From assembly GCA_037349105.1 (NCBI GenBank), contig JAYJMM010000092.1, positions 1,240,001-1,304,000 of the forward strand: 64,000 bases of DNA. The letters run 5' to 3'. Both the position numbers and the translations under genes were made by a program. This DNA is from Limnomonas spitsbergensis. Lineage: Eukaryota; Chlorophyta; Chlorophyceae; Chlamydomonadales. Of this stretch, positions 33,297 through 46,000 are shown in pieces. The stretch's first letter is position 1; each line of letters begins with the position of its first letter. The notes beneath the pieces are model-generated. The model was not told the origin of the DNA. It worked only from the letters and a program-made list of their open reading frames with translations, and made no database searches.

Positions 33297-33766
33297 AGAT
33301 AGCACGATATGGCACAAGGTGAGTCAGATAGTGCTACCATGGTAATTTTGGGTGCACCAGCTACAGTATGGCCTGTGGTCTCAAAGGCTTTGTGAGGCCA
33401 TTTTATGCCCACACTAAGTGCCACCACTACTTCATTCAGCGTCCACACTTTTCTTGCTAAGAAGCCCTTTGGGCCAATACTTTTATACGTATCCACTTTC
33501 ATTCCTTTATCCATCCTACATCCACACTTTCGTCCCGCCGGACCTCATTACTCCAACCCAAAAGCTAAAGGCCGGTCAACGTCCCCATTTGCTCAGGGGT
33601 AGCCGTTCAACGGCCCTCCAAACATCGCCTAGTGCGCACTACAAATGCTGCCCATAACATTGTTCATAGACCAGGCTGCTGCCATTCGGAAACGCTGCCT
33701 CCTAGTGCATACGCTGTAAAATAAAAATGTAAAATAAACACTGCCCCAAATGCCCCCTTCGCTCAC
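33297..33766. other. Intronic or spacer sequence, no gene recognised
   Basis: No frame with domain or splice support. It lies between the LINE-like element and exons of the unknown minus-strand gene. Confidence 0.4.
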
Positions 33767-35120
33767 CCGTATGCCACTCGGCAGCGTGCGGGGTTGTTTG
33801 GGGTTGTATGCGGGCCGGACAGAGTTCCGTCGGCAGTAATCGTCGCCTTGCAACAGGAGAAGGACTGGCGACTGGGACCGGGTTGTTGCCGAAGACGCAG
33901 CTGGGCATTGTCATTTGTGCGCGGTTGCCCTTCACGTTGATCTGGACTGTGGCCTTAGTGTTGGGATGCATGGTCCATGTGCCCGGCACAGGGTAGAAGA
34001 CGACGGTCGTGCCACCTACGGCAGGCCAAGGGTGTAGGGTTTAGAGAAGGACATCTGGCTTGCCATCTACTGCAGTTCAAAGGTGTAGGGTTTAGATAAG
34101 GACAGCGTAAAGGCTATTTTCAGAATTATGGGTTAGGGGTAAAGAACAAAATACGGCGCTTAAAAGGGCAAAAGGAAGACATACGGCGGGCTGGCATTCT
34201 TTTCCATAATTCCCCAAGGCAACAGTGCGAGACTCACCAAACAACCCTATGTCGTGGTTACAGTCATAGTTATCAATATAAACCCCAAAGAAATGTTCTT
34301 GTGTTCTGCCTTAGGGATGGACAAAGGTGCATGGCCCTCGAAAAAGGTGCATGGTGACAGTTGTAGTTAGTTACCGACATAACCCCCAAAGTTATGTTCT
34401 TGTCTTCTGCCCTCGACAAAGGTGCATGGTGACAGTTGTAGTTAGTTACCGACATAACCCCCAAAGCTATGTTCTTGTCTTCTGCCCTCGACAAAGGTGC
34501 ATGGTGACAGTTGTAGTTAGTTACCGACATAACCCCCAAAGTTATGTTCTTGTCTTCTGCCCTCGACAAAGGTGCATGGTGACAGTTGTAGTTAGTTACC
34601 GACATAACCCCCAAAGTTATGTTATTGTCTTCTGCCCTCGACAAAGGTGCATGACTAGCCATAAGCACATACGTAGCAGTTGCCGTTGCCGGTACTAACA
34701 GTATCTTTCTTTTTCGTTTTCTCCAAACAACGGTGCACGACTCACCGAATGACCTTAGGTTGTAGTTGCCGTCGTAGGTGCCGACAATGGTCGTTGAGTC
34801 CTCTCCGGAGTAGTAAGTGATGGTGTAACCTCCCTCGTGCATGTCATCGCTTGTGAGGTCGAAGCTGTTGGGAGGGGGCGGGAGGGTAGGAGGGTCAGGA
34901 GGGCAACACAGATGAGTGTTTATATGCATGATGCCGTGCAAGAGGCCATGCAAGACCCCATGCATGATGCCATACGTTGTGCCATGCATGCCGCCATGCG
35001 TGATGTCATGTGTACTGCCATCCATGCTAGCAATTCTTTACGTCCACGAATTGTGACAATCGATGAGGTCCTTCAGAACATCAGGCAAGATGCAGAGCAC
35101 ACAGCTGTCCACAAACCGCT
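33767..35120 (-). CDS. Exons of an unknown, possibly secreted protein (partial)
   Basis: Exons, in transcription order: 35120-35042, 34864-34746, 34015 to about 33767. Acceptors GTGCTCAG, CCAACAG and CTGCCGTAG and donors GTAAAG and GTGAGT are good, and phases agree (2+1, 1+2). The peptide reads RFVDSCVLCILPDVLKDL, then TFDLTSDDMHEGGYTITYYS, then GGTTVVFYPVPGTWTMHP and MPSCVFGNN, followed by a P/R-rich stretch that may not be coding. The exon 3 donor (GTGAGC at 33766) is tentative. The beta-strand-like, Cys-containing composition suggests an extracellular domain; no family recognised. Earlier exons would be upstream of 35120. The intron 34016-34745 holds exon-edge repeats. Confidence 0.5.
34216..34660 (-). 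repeat. 75-bp minisatellite derived from an exon 3' edge and its intron start
   Basis: About five units with GACAAAGGTGCATGGTGAC and GTTAGTTACCGACATAACC. On the minus strand the unit resembles the end of the exon at 34746 plus its intron start. The terminal unit at 34216-34256 keeps an exon-like end followed by GTGAGT, the same donor as the true exon. Confidence 0.75.
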
Positions 35121-35985
35121 CTGAGCACAAGAACAAATTAGGACAGCGGAAAATATTCACCCCCTGGGCATCTTACCTAGAAACACCCTAGCCGTGGCGC
35201 AGATTGTTATCTCAGCCTACAGCCATTTATAAGCACAAGCTTTCCACCTTAGCGCCAAATCTTTAGGGTCTACATGACACATTTCAGTGCGTCGATGGAG
35301 CGGACCGTGGCTCAGATTCTTCTTACAGCATTTACGCAATTAATCAGCGGCTTTTTTCACGAAAGGGCCAGACGGAGGGAACCCAAAGTACAAAAAATTA
35401 AGCGTAGGTATGTGGTGCATTCACCCCCCCCCCCTGCATGGGCTGCAAAACCTGAAACCTGAAGTCAACACAAAACCTGAAACCTGCATTCAACAACCCT
35501 GCCCTGCCCCAGGGCCTAAACCCTAAGCCCTCAATCCATGTTGGTCGGCCATGTGGACACCCTAAACCCTAAACCCTAGTCGGTCATGTGGACACGTTGC
35601 AACGGTGACAAGCACCGGCCGGGTGGTTCATCAGCCAGAGGCTGCACCTACGACACACGTTCATGCATGCAAACATGATTTGTATAACGAAGCTTAGCCA
35701 ACTGATAAGTTGAATCACAATGCTGCATAAATATACCTCGTCCGTGGTCGCCAGGGACGTCGACCATCATTGTTTATTTTGGAAAGTTTCTTCCGGTTAA
35801 ATTTCAGGAACAAGTCAGCTACAAGTCAGCTGCACAATTTAGCTGCACAATTTAGCTGCACAATTTAGCTGCACAATTTCCTCTGGACTGGGGGCCCGGC
35901 GCAGCATACTCTGCTGCTTGGGCAACCGGCCGCCGGCTGGTCTAAGCTTGGTCCCATCGGCCCAGGTGTGGCTGCTCGCACTAAA
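35121..35985. other. Spacer with telomere-like CCCTAAACCCTAA motifs
   Basis: CCCTAAACCCTAAACCCTAG-type runs at 35515-35577 and a four-fold TTTAGCTGCACAA repeat at 35836-35879. A short plus-strand frame (35274-35462) has no support. Confidence 0.5.
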
Positions 35986-36910
35986 TGGAACGCTGCCGCT
36001 GCCGCTGCTGCTGCCGCTGCTCCCTTGCGGCCGCTGCAGGGTGGTGACGGGCTGCCGCAGCTGCCGTCTAACCGTTGCGGCTGTCGCTCTCCCTTGTGGC
36101 CGCAGCTGAGTGGTATCGGGCTGCCGATGCTGAGTGGCGTCAGTCTGCCGCAGCTGCCGTCTAACCGATGCGGCTGTCGCTCTCCCTTGCGGCCGCTGCT
36201 GAGTGGCGTCGGGCTGCCGCAGGTGCCATCTAGCTGCTGCGGCTGTCTCTCCTGATGTCGTTGCTGCTTTGCCGCCGCTGCTGGATAGCGTCTGCCCGAC
36301 TGCCGCTGCTTCCGTCTATCCACTGCAGCCTTCGCTCCTGCTGCCGCTGCCCCCGTGTGGCTGAGCTGCATGATGACGGGCTGCCGCAGATGCTGCAGCT
36401 GCCGTCTAGCCGTTGCGGCTGCTGGGTGTTGACAGGCTGCTGCCGCTGAGTCGTGACGAGCTGCCGCTGCCGCCGTCTACCAGCTGCTGCTGCCGCTGCT
36501 CTCTTGCGGCCGCTGCTGAGTGGGGTATGTCTCGCTGCCGATGCTGCTGTCGCTGCTCTGTTGCGGCCCCTGCTGGGTGGTGACGGGCTGCCGCTGCTGC
36601 CATCTATCCACTGCTGCTACCGCTGCCGCTGCCACTGCTCCCGTGCGGCCCCTGCTGGGTGGTGACGGGCTGCCGCTACTGCCATCTATCCACTGCTGCT
36701 ACCGCTGCTCCGGTTGTCGCTGCTCCCGTGCGGCCCCTGCTGGGTGGTGACGGGTTGCCGCTGCTGCCATCTATCCACTGCTGCTGCCGCTGCTGCTGCC
36801 ACTGCTCCCGTGCGGCCCCTGCTGGGTGGTGACGGGCTGCCGCTACTGCCATCTATCCACTGTGACTGCTGCTCTTGCTGTTGCTACTCCCGTGCTGCCG
36901 CTGCTGAGTG
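35986..36910. repeat. GC-triplet-rich tandem repeats (GCTGCC / CCGCTGCT)
   Basis: Irregular units of about 70-110 bp, for example the block TGCGGCCCCTGCTGGGTGGTGACGGG recurring four times at 36540-36840. On the minus strand this is open and Q/A/G-rich, so coding cannot be excluded, but no splice frame could be built. Confidence 0.7.
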
Positions 36911-36989
36911 GCGTCGGGCACCTGCATCCCGCGCTCGAAAATCTGCAGATCAAGAGGTCAGGCTTTAAGATCTGCCAATCAAGAGGTCA

Positions 36990-37616
<627 letters not shown>

Positions 37617-37774
37617 TAACCAAGTTTAGGGTTTACGGTTTAGGGTCTAGGGCTATCATATTGCTTTCCCTGGGTATTGCAATCCGGCTTCACCTGTGCC
37701 GTATCGTGCAGTGATTAATCTTTCGCGACTCAGCTACATGTTAGCTACACTCAAGCCTCTGGTTGGAGACTCCG

Positions 37775-39590
37775 TTTGTAACCAGCCATGCCCTGCTTTG
37801 GCCACCAGCCGTAGGCCAGTCCAGGTCAAATCCCAATCGTTTGTGGCCAGCCATGCCCTGCTTTGGCCACCAGCCGTAGGCCGGTCCAGATTAAAGCCCA
37901 ATCGTTTGTGGCCAGCCATGCTCTGCTTTGGCCACCAGCCGTAGGCCGGTCCAGGTTAAATCCCAATCGTTTGTGGCCAGCCATGCTCTGCTTTGGCCAC
38001 CAGCCGTAGGCCGGTCCAGGTTAAATCCCAATCGTTTGTGGCCAGCCATGCTCTGCTTTGGCCACCAGTCGTAGGCCGGTCCAGGTTAAATCCCAATCGT
38101 TTGTGGCCAGCCATGCTCTGCTTTGGCCACCAACCGTAGGCCGGCCCAGATTAAATCCCAATCGTTTGTGGCCAGCCATGCCCTGCTTTGGCCACCAGCC
38201 GTAGGCCGGTCCAGATTAAATCCCAATCGTTTGTGGCCAGCCATGCCCTGCTTTGGCCACCAGCCGTAGGCCGGTCCAGATTAAAGCCCAATCGTTTGTG
38301 GCCAGCCATGCTCTGCTTTGGCCACCAACCGTAGGCCGGTCCAGATTAAATCCCAATTGTTTGTGGCCAGCCATGCTCTGCTTTGGCCACCAGCCGTAGG
38401 CCAGTCCAGGTCAAATCCCAATCGTTTGTGGCCAGCCATGCCCTGCTTTGGCCACCAGCCGTAGGCCGGTCCAGATTAAAGCCCAATCGTTTGTGGCCAG
38501 CCATGCTCTGCTTTGGCCACCAGCCGTAGGCCGGTCCAGGTTAAATCCCAATCGTTTGTGGCCAGCCATGCTCTGCTTTGGCCACCAGCCATAGGCCGGT
38601 CCAGGTTAAATCCCAATCGTTTGTGGCCAGCCATGCTCTGCTTTGGCCACCAGCCGTAGGCCGGTCCAGATTAAATCCCAATCGTTTGTGGCCAGCCATG
38701 CTCTGCTTTGGCCACCAGCCGTAGGCCGGTCCAGGTTAAATCCCAATCGTTTGTGGCCAGCCATGCTCTGCTTTGGCCACCAGCCGTAGGCCGGTCCAGA
38801 TTAAATCCCAATTGTTTGTGGCCAGCCATGCTCTGCTTTGGCCACCAGCCGTAGGCCGGCCCAGATTAAATCCCAATCGTTTGTGGCCAGCCATGCCCTG
38901 CTTTGACCACCAGCCGTAGGCCGGTCCAGGTTAAATCCCAATCGTTTGTGGCCAGCCATGCTCTGCTTTGACCACCAGCCGTAGGCCGGTCCAGGTTAAA
39001 TCCCAATCATTTGTAACCAGCCATGCCCTGCTTTGGCCACCAGCCGTAGGCCGGCCCAGATTAAATCCCAATTGTTTGTGGCCAGCCATGCTCTGCTTTG
39101 GCCACCAGTCGTAGGCCGGCCCAGATTAAATCCCAATCATTTGTAACCAGCCATGCCCTGCTTTGGCCACCAGCCGTAGGCCGGCCCAGATTAAATCCCA
39201 ATCATTTGTAACCAGCCATGCCCTGCTTTGGCCACCAGCCGTAGGCCGGCCCAGATTAAATCCCAATCATTTGTAACCAGCCATGCCCTGCTTTGGCCAC
39301 CAGCCGTAGGCCGGTCCAGGTTAAATCCCAATCGTTTGTAACCAGCCATGCCCTGCTTTGGCCACCAGCCGTAGGCCGGTCCAGGTTAAATCCCAATCGT
39401 TTGTAACCAGCCATGCCCTGCTTTGACCACCAGCCGTAGGCCGGCCCAGATTAAATCCCAATCGTTTGTGGCCAGCCATGCCCTGCTTTGGCCACCAGCC
39501 GTAGGCCGGTCCAGGTTAAATCCCAATCGTTTGTGGCCAGCCATACTCTGCTTTGGCCACCAACTGTAGGCCGGTCCAGGTTTAATCCCG
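37775..39590. repeat. 65-bp tandem array, about 28 copies
   Basis: Unit core GCCACCAGCCGTAGGCCGG, CCAGGTTAAATCCCAATCG, TTTGTGGCCAGCCATGCTCTG with point variants (AACCAGCC versus GGCCAGCC). Variants are clustered in the last third, suggesting local homogenisation. Confidence 0.92.
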
Positions 39591-40051
39591 ATTGGCTATC
39601 TAGCGGCAGTAAGAAAGCCTGCCAAAGGTGGACTCGTAACTGAAAAGATGAACACAGGTGATGTGTGGTATTGTGCTACCAGTGTTTCGTTTTCCTGGAC
39701 TCAGCTACTTGTCAGCTACTTGTTAGCTACACTCTGGCCTCTAGCCGGAGGCCCCAGGTGTGGCCAGCCATGCTGCTTGGGCCACCGGCTTAAGGCCGGT
39801 CCTGGGGCAGTCCCGATGGGGCCTTGGGCAGGCGGCCCAGCAGCTGCCAACAGTGGCCTTGTAGCCGAAAAAAGAAAAACTGTGGGCTACCTTGTATTCT
39901 ACAGGGATTGTGGCTCCTCTAGGTTCCTCTAGATTTCCGCTACGTTCCTCAAGATTCCTCTAGGTTCCTCTAGATTTCCGCTAGGTTCCGCTAGGTTCCT
40001 CTAGGTTCCTCTAGGTTCCTGCTAGGTTCCTCTATGTTTCTCTAGGTTTTT
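39591..40051. other. 3' flank of the SGNH gene, with TAGGTTCCTC repeats
   Basis: 39905-40075 holds about 16 units of a 10-bp CTAGGTTCCT repeat, which on the minus strand runs out of the stop codon of the SGNH-like gene. 39702-39830 is a diverged relative of the 65-bp unit. Confidence 0.65.
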
Positions 40052-43000
40052 CTAGGTTCCGCTGGGTTCCTCTAGCAGGTCCCGCACCTCCTCCAAGTGC
40101 CATATCGAAGTGGCAGATGTGGTGATGCCGACCACCTTGAACTTGTGTCCACCGTCCGGACTGCTGGAGGCTTCCAGGGTCTTCACCTGCCAGTGAATGG
40201 TGTCCATTCATGGTGTTTGTGAAAATGTGTGCCAGTGAATGGTGTCAATTCATGGCGATTGTGAATTGTGCCAGTGAATGGTGACAGTGAATGGTGCCAG
40301 TGAATGGTGTCAGTGAATGGTGCCAGTGAATGGTGTCAGTGAATGGTGCCAGTGAATGGTGTCAATTCATGGTGGTTGTGGATTTGTGTCCACCACCCGG
40401 GCTGCTGGAGGACTCCAGGGTCTTCACCTGCCAGTGAATGGTACCAGTGAATGGTGTTCATGAATGGCACCAGTGAAATGTGTCCATACATGGTGTACAT
40501 GAATGGTACCAGTGAATGGTGTTTGTGAATTGTGTCTACCCTCCGGGCTGCGGGAGGCTTCCAGGGTCTTCACCTGCCAGTGAATGGTACCAGAGAATGG
40601 TGTTCGTGGATTGTTCTGGATAATGGTGCTTGTAAATGGTCAGTGAAGGGTGTCATTCTCATAAAAAAGGTTGGCATATACCGCCATTCCTGAGCCAGAA
40701 TATACGTATATACCGTATATTCCGTATATTCGTAAATCGTAAGCATGATTGTCATGTTTCTCCCTACGGGGTTTGAACTCTGGCCTCCAGGCCAATGCCT
40801 AGCTTCAAAATGTAGATACCATTAGGCCTGGGTGTTCCCTATGAAGTATTGATCCTGGAATTCATAAAAAAAACCTACATCCAGCACCACCTGGCTCCGC
40901 CACAAGGTCCCAGACTAATAATCCACATCAGGTGGGCCACTTAGGTAATTATCAGGACCACCTCCTTATCCTCGATAGGACGGCAAGGTAGTGGGCCACA
41001 CCGCCCATGATGATGGCCCAGGGGATTTCCTCATGGAGCAGCCGCATGGCTGCGTGGTTGGCGAATGTGCTGTCCATGATCACGCCCAGGATGCGGCGGA
41101 TGTCATACAGGGCCAGCTCCGCTGCGATTCTCATATGCTGCTTGTTTGCCAGCCTTCTCAACCACCCTGAGATTTCCCCACCACTCAGCCTCCCCCCTTT
41201 GTTTCATGTCAATGAGCTTCTTGCTTACGGGCATCAGCGGGAAGGTATTTATAGTCTGTTTTCGACCCCCGAAGAGTTGGTTATCTCGCCCCCCGTACCC
41301 ATCACTCCTATATCGTCGTCTGGCATGTTTCGTCGCGTCACGCGTCGCCTGTCTTGGAGGGACACGTCGCATCAGGCTGTTGCAATTGTACTGTTTCGTC
41401 CGTTCGCAGTCGGAAAACCCGTAATTTCGTAAAATTCCGTATGTACAGTCTTATCCATACACCGTATATGGCACCCAAATAATGACATGTATATACCAAC
41501 CGTAATCGTACATACATAATTCGTAAATTACGGCCGATGCCAACATTACTCATAAACCTTCGGCCCACCAGGCCCACCATACCCAGTTACCCACCATTCA
41601 CCCTCAGCCCACCATACCCACTACAAACCCTCACCCCACCATGCCCACCATAAACCCTCGGCCCACCATACCCACTACAAACCCTCAGTCTACCATGCCC
41701 ACCATAAACCCTCAGCCCACCATGCCCACCATAAACCCTCGGTCCACCATGCCCAGCATATCCCCTCAGCCCACCATCAACCCTCGGCCCACCTTAACAA
41801 AGCAGTCCTCTTCAGACGTCTTGTTGGAGATGTACAGGTTGAAGCTGGCCAGGGCAGGGACAGAGGCCTGTCGAGGTCAGGGTTCAACGTTTAGGGTTGA
41901 TGTTTAAAACATGTTTAGGGTTTGAAGCTGGTTTAGGGTTTAGGGTTTGAGCTGGTTTAGGGTTAAGGGTTTTAAGTTGGTTTAGTGATGAGGGTTTGAG
42001 CTGAATTAGAGTTAAGGGTTTGAAGTTGGTTTAGGTTTGAGGGTTTGAGCTGAATTAGGGTGAAGGGTTTGAAGCTGGTTTAGGGTTTTAAGCTGGCCAG
42101 GACAGGGACAGAGGCCTGCTGCAGTCATGGTTCAGGGTTTACGGTTCAATCAAAGGGACAGGCCTGCTGGGTTCAGAGTTCAGGGTTCATTCAAAATGAC
42201 ATGCCTGGTGAATACTGGTCAAAGGATTTAAGGTTTATGCACAAGCACAGGCTTGTTGAATATAATGTCGATATCATGTTCGGGTTTCAGGTACACTGTA
42301 CATTGCCCAGCCCAGCATTATATCATTTTTTACTGAAGGTTTAGGCTGCAGCCTGACCGTTGTAAGAAACAAAAACATGAAGGACCCCCCTCATGCCCCT
42401 CCCCCTTACCCCCCCCCCCCTTCCACTCCCTCTCACTCCCCCTGCCCCTGTATGCCCCCCCCTCATGCCCATCCCACTTACCGCCCTCCCCCTTACCCCC
42501 CCCTCCCCATCTCCCCACCTTTTCCTCCTTCATGGCGTTCACATTCAAGGGCCGGCAGCTGCACCCGCCTGTACATGAGACCAGGGCCTGCCCCATTCCC
42601 TGAGGATAATCAAAGGGGAAACAATACAAACAAAACATACAAGCGTGAGAGGGAAGGAGAATAACGCCAGGTGGGGGGGGGGTGAGGTACATCTGCCCCA
42701 CCTTCACCTTCACCTGGACTTAAGCAGAACATCATCAGTGTCCACCTTTAAGCTGTCGGAGTAGATCAGCCAGGCCAGGATCCACTTTTTCTTCCTTACG
42801 TTATCATTCCCCTCCCCAGGACCATAACAAGTAATGTAGCTGAATTGTAGCTGAATGGCAGCCGAGCTGATGCTGCGTTGTGGCTGAAGCACAGCTGGGT
42901 TGCAGACGTTCTGAAGCTGTATTCTAACTGAATTCTAACTGAATGGTAGCTAGATTGTACCTGAGACGACATGTTGTCAGCAGTAGGGCTCTCACCTTTT

Positions 43001-46000
43001 AGCTTTCTGAATAGATATGCCAGGCCTGGATGCTATTTTTATCTGCTTACCAGGATGAAACATATTGATGTGCCTCAATAGTAGATAAAACACCCTGTAG
43101 CTGAATTGCAGCTGAATTGTTCCCAAGTTGTAGCTGAAATACCTAGTACATTCACGGTGCTCAGTGCTCACCTTATAGCTCTCTAAGTAGATCAGCCAGG
43201 CCAGAATACGGTTCTCCTTCCCCTCTCCTGGACCGAAAGCAGCCTGGGCCACTCGCAACGCCTTCTCGTCCAGAGGGACACGCAGCGTCAATTCAGATCC
43301 CACCTGTACCGGATCAGGAATCCTGGATCGACAGGATATATATCTGGGTCTGGATCTGAGCCCTCTCGTCAAGGGGTGCACGCAGCGTCAGCTCAGAGCC
43401 AACCAGCATGCGATTAGGATCTAGATCTTGATCTTGATCTGAGCCCTCTTGTCCAGGATAACACGCAGCGTCAGCTCAGAGCAAACCAGCATGGGATTAT
43501 GATCTAGATCTTGATCTTGATCTGAGCCCTCTTGTCCAGGATAACACGCAGCGTCAGCTCAGAGCAAACCAGCATGGGATTATGATCTAGATCTTGATCT
43601 GAGCCCTCTTGTCCAGGATAACACGCAGCGTCAGCTCAGAGCAAACCAGCATGGGATTATGATCTAGATCTTGATCTTGATCTGAGCCCTCTTGTCCAGG
43701 ATAACACGCAGCGTCAGCTCAGAGCAAACCAGCATGGGATTATGATCTAGATCTTGATCTTGATCTGAGCCCTCTTGTCCAGGATAACACGCAGCGTCAG
43801 CTCAGAGCAAACCAGCATGGGATTATGATCTAGATCTTGATCTTGATCTGAGCCCTCTTGTCCAGGATAACACGCAGCGTCAGCTCAGAGCAAACCAGCA
43901 TGGGATTATGATCTAGATCTTGATCTTGATCTGAGCCCTCTTGTCCAGGATAACACGCAGCGTCAGCTCAGATCCCACTTGCATGGAATCGGGATCTATA
44001 TCAGGATCTGGATCAGGATACGATCCTTGTCATGCAGAGTTGATCCAGATCCCACACAGCAGAGGACCAGGATCAAGATCTATACCTGGATTGAGATTTC
44101 TTACCCAGGAGAACATGCAGCTTTGTTTCGGAACTAACCTAGTCAGGGTCTAGATCTGGATCAGGTTCTTTAGATGACCACCTAAACCCTGAACCCAAAC
44201 CAACCCAAACCACACACCTCATGGCCTCATTCGCTGAAGAGGACACCTCGTCCCCCACATGAAACAAATCCCTGCTTGTTAAACATGGCCCCCTACCCCA
44301 ACCCTCTCCCCCCCACACACCTCCTTTGAAAGACCCCCCCCGCTTGATGTACCTGGTCTCCTCTGCCCCCTACCTCCCCCCACTTGTCCCTGCACCAGGC
44401 ACCTCATATGTTCATATACATATACATACCTTGCAACCGAAGCAGCCCACCCTATCCCGCACACGCACCTCCTTTGAAACACTCCCCCCACTTGCTTAAT
44501 GTGGTTTCGTCTGCCTTCTCCCCCCCCCCGCCCTAACCACTCACCAGGCACATCACAAGTTCATATACATAGACATATCTTGCTACCTAAGCAGCCAACC
44601 CACTCCCCCAAACGCACCTCCTTTGAAACAAACCCCCACTTGCTGAACGTGGACCCCTCTCCCCCTTCATTAATCCAATGCCATCCTGGGTGGGGGCTCA
44701 GCGCGACGCTCTCAAACAGCTGCCCCACCGCGCACATGCCAAACGGATGCACCTCATTACTTGGGAAGAAGGGGGGCTTCATGGCCCCCGGCAGGACCTG
44801 GGGGAGAGTGTGGGGAAAATGGATGGCTCGACATTTGCGTCCCTTTACTGGGGAAGGAGTGGGGGCTGGATGGCCCATATGGGACCTAGGATTGGGATGT
44901 TGTTATTGGAACCACACCCAATCTCTATATCCTAAAAGTAATAAACCATCCTAAAACTCCTACAAACCTTACACTACCTAAACCCTAGTACTCTTCAAAC
45001 CCTTATACTAACTAAGCCCTAATACTCATAAACCCCAATGCTCCTTAACCCTTATACTACTTAACCCTAATCTTACCCTGTAAAGAGTGAACCTTAACTC
45101 AGGACAACCTCTCTGGGGTGGGATTCTGAGCTCCAAACCCTAATCAAGCCCTCTGGGGTGGGATTCTGAGCTCCAAACACTAATCAACCACTCTGGGGTG
45201 GGATTATGAGCTCCAAACCCTAATCAATCTCTCTGGGGTGGGATTCTGAGCTCCAAACCCTAATCAATCTCTCTGGGGTGGGATTCTGAGCTCCAAACCC
45301 TAATCAATCTCTCTTGGGTGGAATTCTGAGCTCCAAACCCTAATCAACCTTTCTGGGGTGGGATTCTGAGCTCCAAACCCTAATCAACCCCTCTGGGGTG
45401 GGATTATGAGCTCCAAACCCTAATCAACTCCTCTGGGGTGGGATTCTGAGCTCCAAACCCTCATCAACCCCTCTGGGGTGGGATTCTGAGCTCCAAACCC
45501 TAATCAACCTCTCTGGGGTGGGATTCTGAGCGCCAAACCCTAATCAATCTCTCTGGGGTGGGATTCTGAGCTCCAAACCCTAATCAATCTCTCTGGGGTG
45601 GGATTCTGAGCGCCAAACCCTAATCAACCTCTCTGGGGTGGGATTCTGAGCGCCAAACCCTAATCAATCTCTCTGGGGTGGGATTCTGAGCGCCAAACCC
45701 TAATCAATCTCTCTGGGGTGGGATTCTGAGCTCCAAACCCTCATCAACCTCTCTGGGGTGGGATTCTGAGCGCCAAACCCTAATCAATCTCTCTGGGGTG
45801 GGATTCTGAGCTCCAAACCCTAATCAACCCCGCTCAATCTTAAGCCATGAACCCTCAATCCTCAATGTAAGTCAATCCTTCCAGGCTGTGATCCTGGACC
45901 CTCACCCCCTGAAACCCGAACCCTCTGAACTACCCTTCTTGAATATAATCCTTAACCCTGAACCCCTTAAACCCAAACCCTAAGCCTTTGAAAAAAGCTT

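Noticed and set aside
37775..39590. CRISPR-like regular array
   Set aside because: Direct tandem 65-bp units without unique spacers in an apparently eukaryotic nuclear context; it is a satellite.
40740..40815. tRNA- or SINE-like B-box (AGTTCAAACCCC on the minus strand)
   Set aside because: No convincing A box, acceptor stem or cloverleaf could be drawn around it.
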